A stretch of 6,119 bases of DNA from an uncultured Oscillospiraceae bacterium (GTDB taxonomy: Bacteria > Bacillota > Clostridia > Oscillospirales > Oscillospiraceae). Positions within the stretch are counted from its first letter, which is position 1. Each line of letters begins with the position of its first letter. The stretch is from positions 1 through 6,119 of the forward strand of contig CAKTJA010000082.1 in assembly GCA_934567115.1 (NCBI GenBank). The letters are read 5' to 3'. This document shows positions 5,644-6,119 of this stretch, piece after piece. Position numbers and translations under genes: made by a program. Under the pieces are notes generated by a model, which was given only the letters and a program-made list of their open reading frames with translations, was not told the origin of the DNA and did no database searches.

Positions 5644-6119
5644 ACACTTTCTCCGGCACGTACTTGCCGAGCAGTCCCGCCGGCTTGACGAGCAGCACGG
5701 CGATCAAAACCGCGAAGACGATCGCGTTTGCAAGATTCGTGGAAATATACGCCTTGGCCATCGCCTCGATCACGCCGAGCAAAAGCCCCCCGAGAAACGC
5801 GCCCGGAATGGAGCCGATCCCGCCGAAGACGGCGGCGGTGAACGCCTTGATGCCCGGCATGGAGCCGGTCGTCGGCATCAGGGATGTGTTGAACGAGCAG
5901 AGCAGCACCCCCGCGACCGCCGCGAGCGCGGAGCCGATGGCGAAGGTCGCGGAGATCGTCGCGTTGACGTTGATCCCCATCAGCTGCGCGGCCTCCCTGT
6001 CCTCAGAGCAGGCGCGCATGGCCTTTCCCATCCTGCTTCCGTTGACAAAAAGCGTCAGCGCCGCCATGATGACAAGGCACGCCGCTATGGTCAGAAGCGA
6101 AACGTAGGACACGGTGAGC
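5642..6119 (-). CDS. livH: Branched-chain amino-acid ABC transporter permease LivH, N-terminus outside window
   Basis: This is the C-terminal half of the second Liv permease; about 158 codons are visible against a usual length near 290-300. The frame is open to the right edge, so the real start lies beyond 6119; the GTG at 6112 is an internal valine codon. Diagnostic features are the ATPase-coupling loop GKAMRACSEDREAAQLMGIN, then the stretch GIKAFTAAVFGGIGSIPGAF followed by LGGLLLGVIEAM, both typical of LivH. A final helix ends with VKPAGLLGKYVPEKV. The coupling loop is followed by alternating hydrophobic helices rich in Ala, Gly and Val. The TGA at 5644-5642 is one base before the longest livM frame. 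In most genomes a LivJ/LivK binding-protein gene precedes livH; that gene is not visible here. Confidence 0.94.
   Translation of the reverse strand, partial: LTVSYVSLLTIAACLVIMAALTLFVNGSRMGKAMRACSEDREAAQLMGINVNATISATFAIGSALAAVAGVLLCSFNTSLMPTTGSMPGIKAFTAAVFGGIGSIPGAFLGGLLLGVIEAMAKAYISTNLANAIVFAVLIAVLLVKPAGLLGKYVPEKV

Noticed and set aside
6110..6112. GTG at 6112 as the start of livH
   Set aside because: The frame continues through the window edge, and the visible product is only about half of a normal LivH, so this is an internal valine codon.

Overview
The window is a GC-rich (about 60% by eye) bacterial chromosomal segment packed with membrane-transport genes. Strong GGAGG-type ribosome binding sites, a DUF6512-like membrane protein of the kind seen in Clostridia, and canonical sigma-70/sigma-A hexamers in AT-poor surroundings suggest a GC-rich member of the Firmicutes, probably a Clostridia/Oscillospiraceae-type gut organism. 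That assignment is inference; the window holds no rRNA or other phylogenetic marker.

Layout from left to right. Positions 1-1133 (minus) hold most of a MATE-family efflux transporter, cut by the left window edge. Positions 1134-1329 are an intergenic region with an AT-rich island carrying two divergent promoters. Their -10 hexamers overlap in the palindrome ATTATAAT, and two inverted repeats surround them. Positions 1330-1875 (plus) encode a small polytopic membrane protein of the DUF6512 type. Convergent to it, with the stop codons interlocked, a CorA-family divalent-cation transporter lies at 1872-2783 (minus). It has a clear promoter and a leader of about 150 nt with several predicted hairpins. 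Positions 2982-6119 (minus) are a tightly packed branched-chain amino-acid ABC transporter operon. Transcription order is livH (cut by the right edge), livM, livG, livF, with gaps of 1-2 nt between genes and each ribosome site lying inside the preceding gene.

How the genes work together. LivH and LivM form the membrane channel and LivG and LivF are the two ATPases of one high-affinity amino-acid importer. Its periplasmic-type binding protein (LivJ/LivK) is not in the window and is probably encoded upstream of livH, beyond position 6119. MATE, the DUF6512-like protein and CorA are separate units. The first two may share control through the overlapping divergent promoters. No canonical intrinsic terminator was found at any gene end, so liv transcription may run into corA.

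I see no mobile element, CRISPR array, tRNA, phage gene or defence system, and nothing I would call a new system. The points most worth a second look are regulatory: the symmetric divergent promoter and the structured corA leader.
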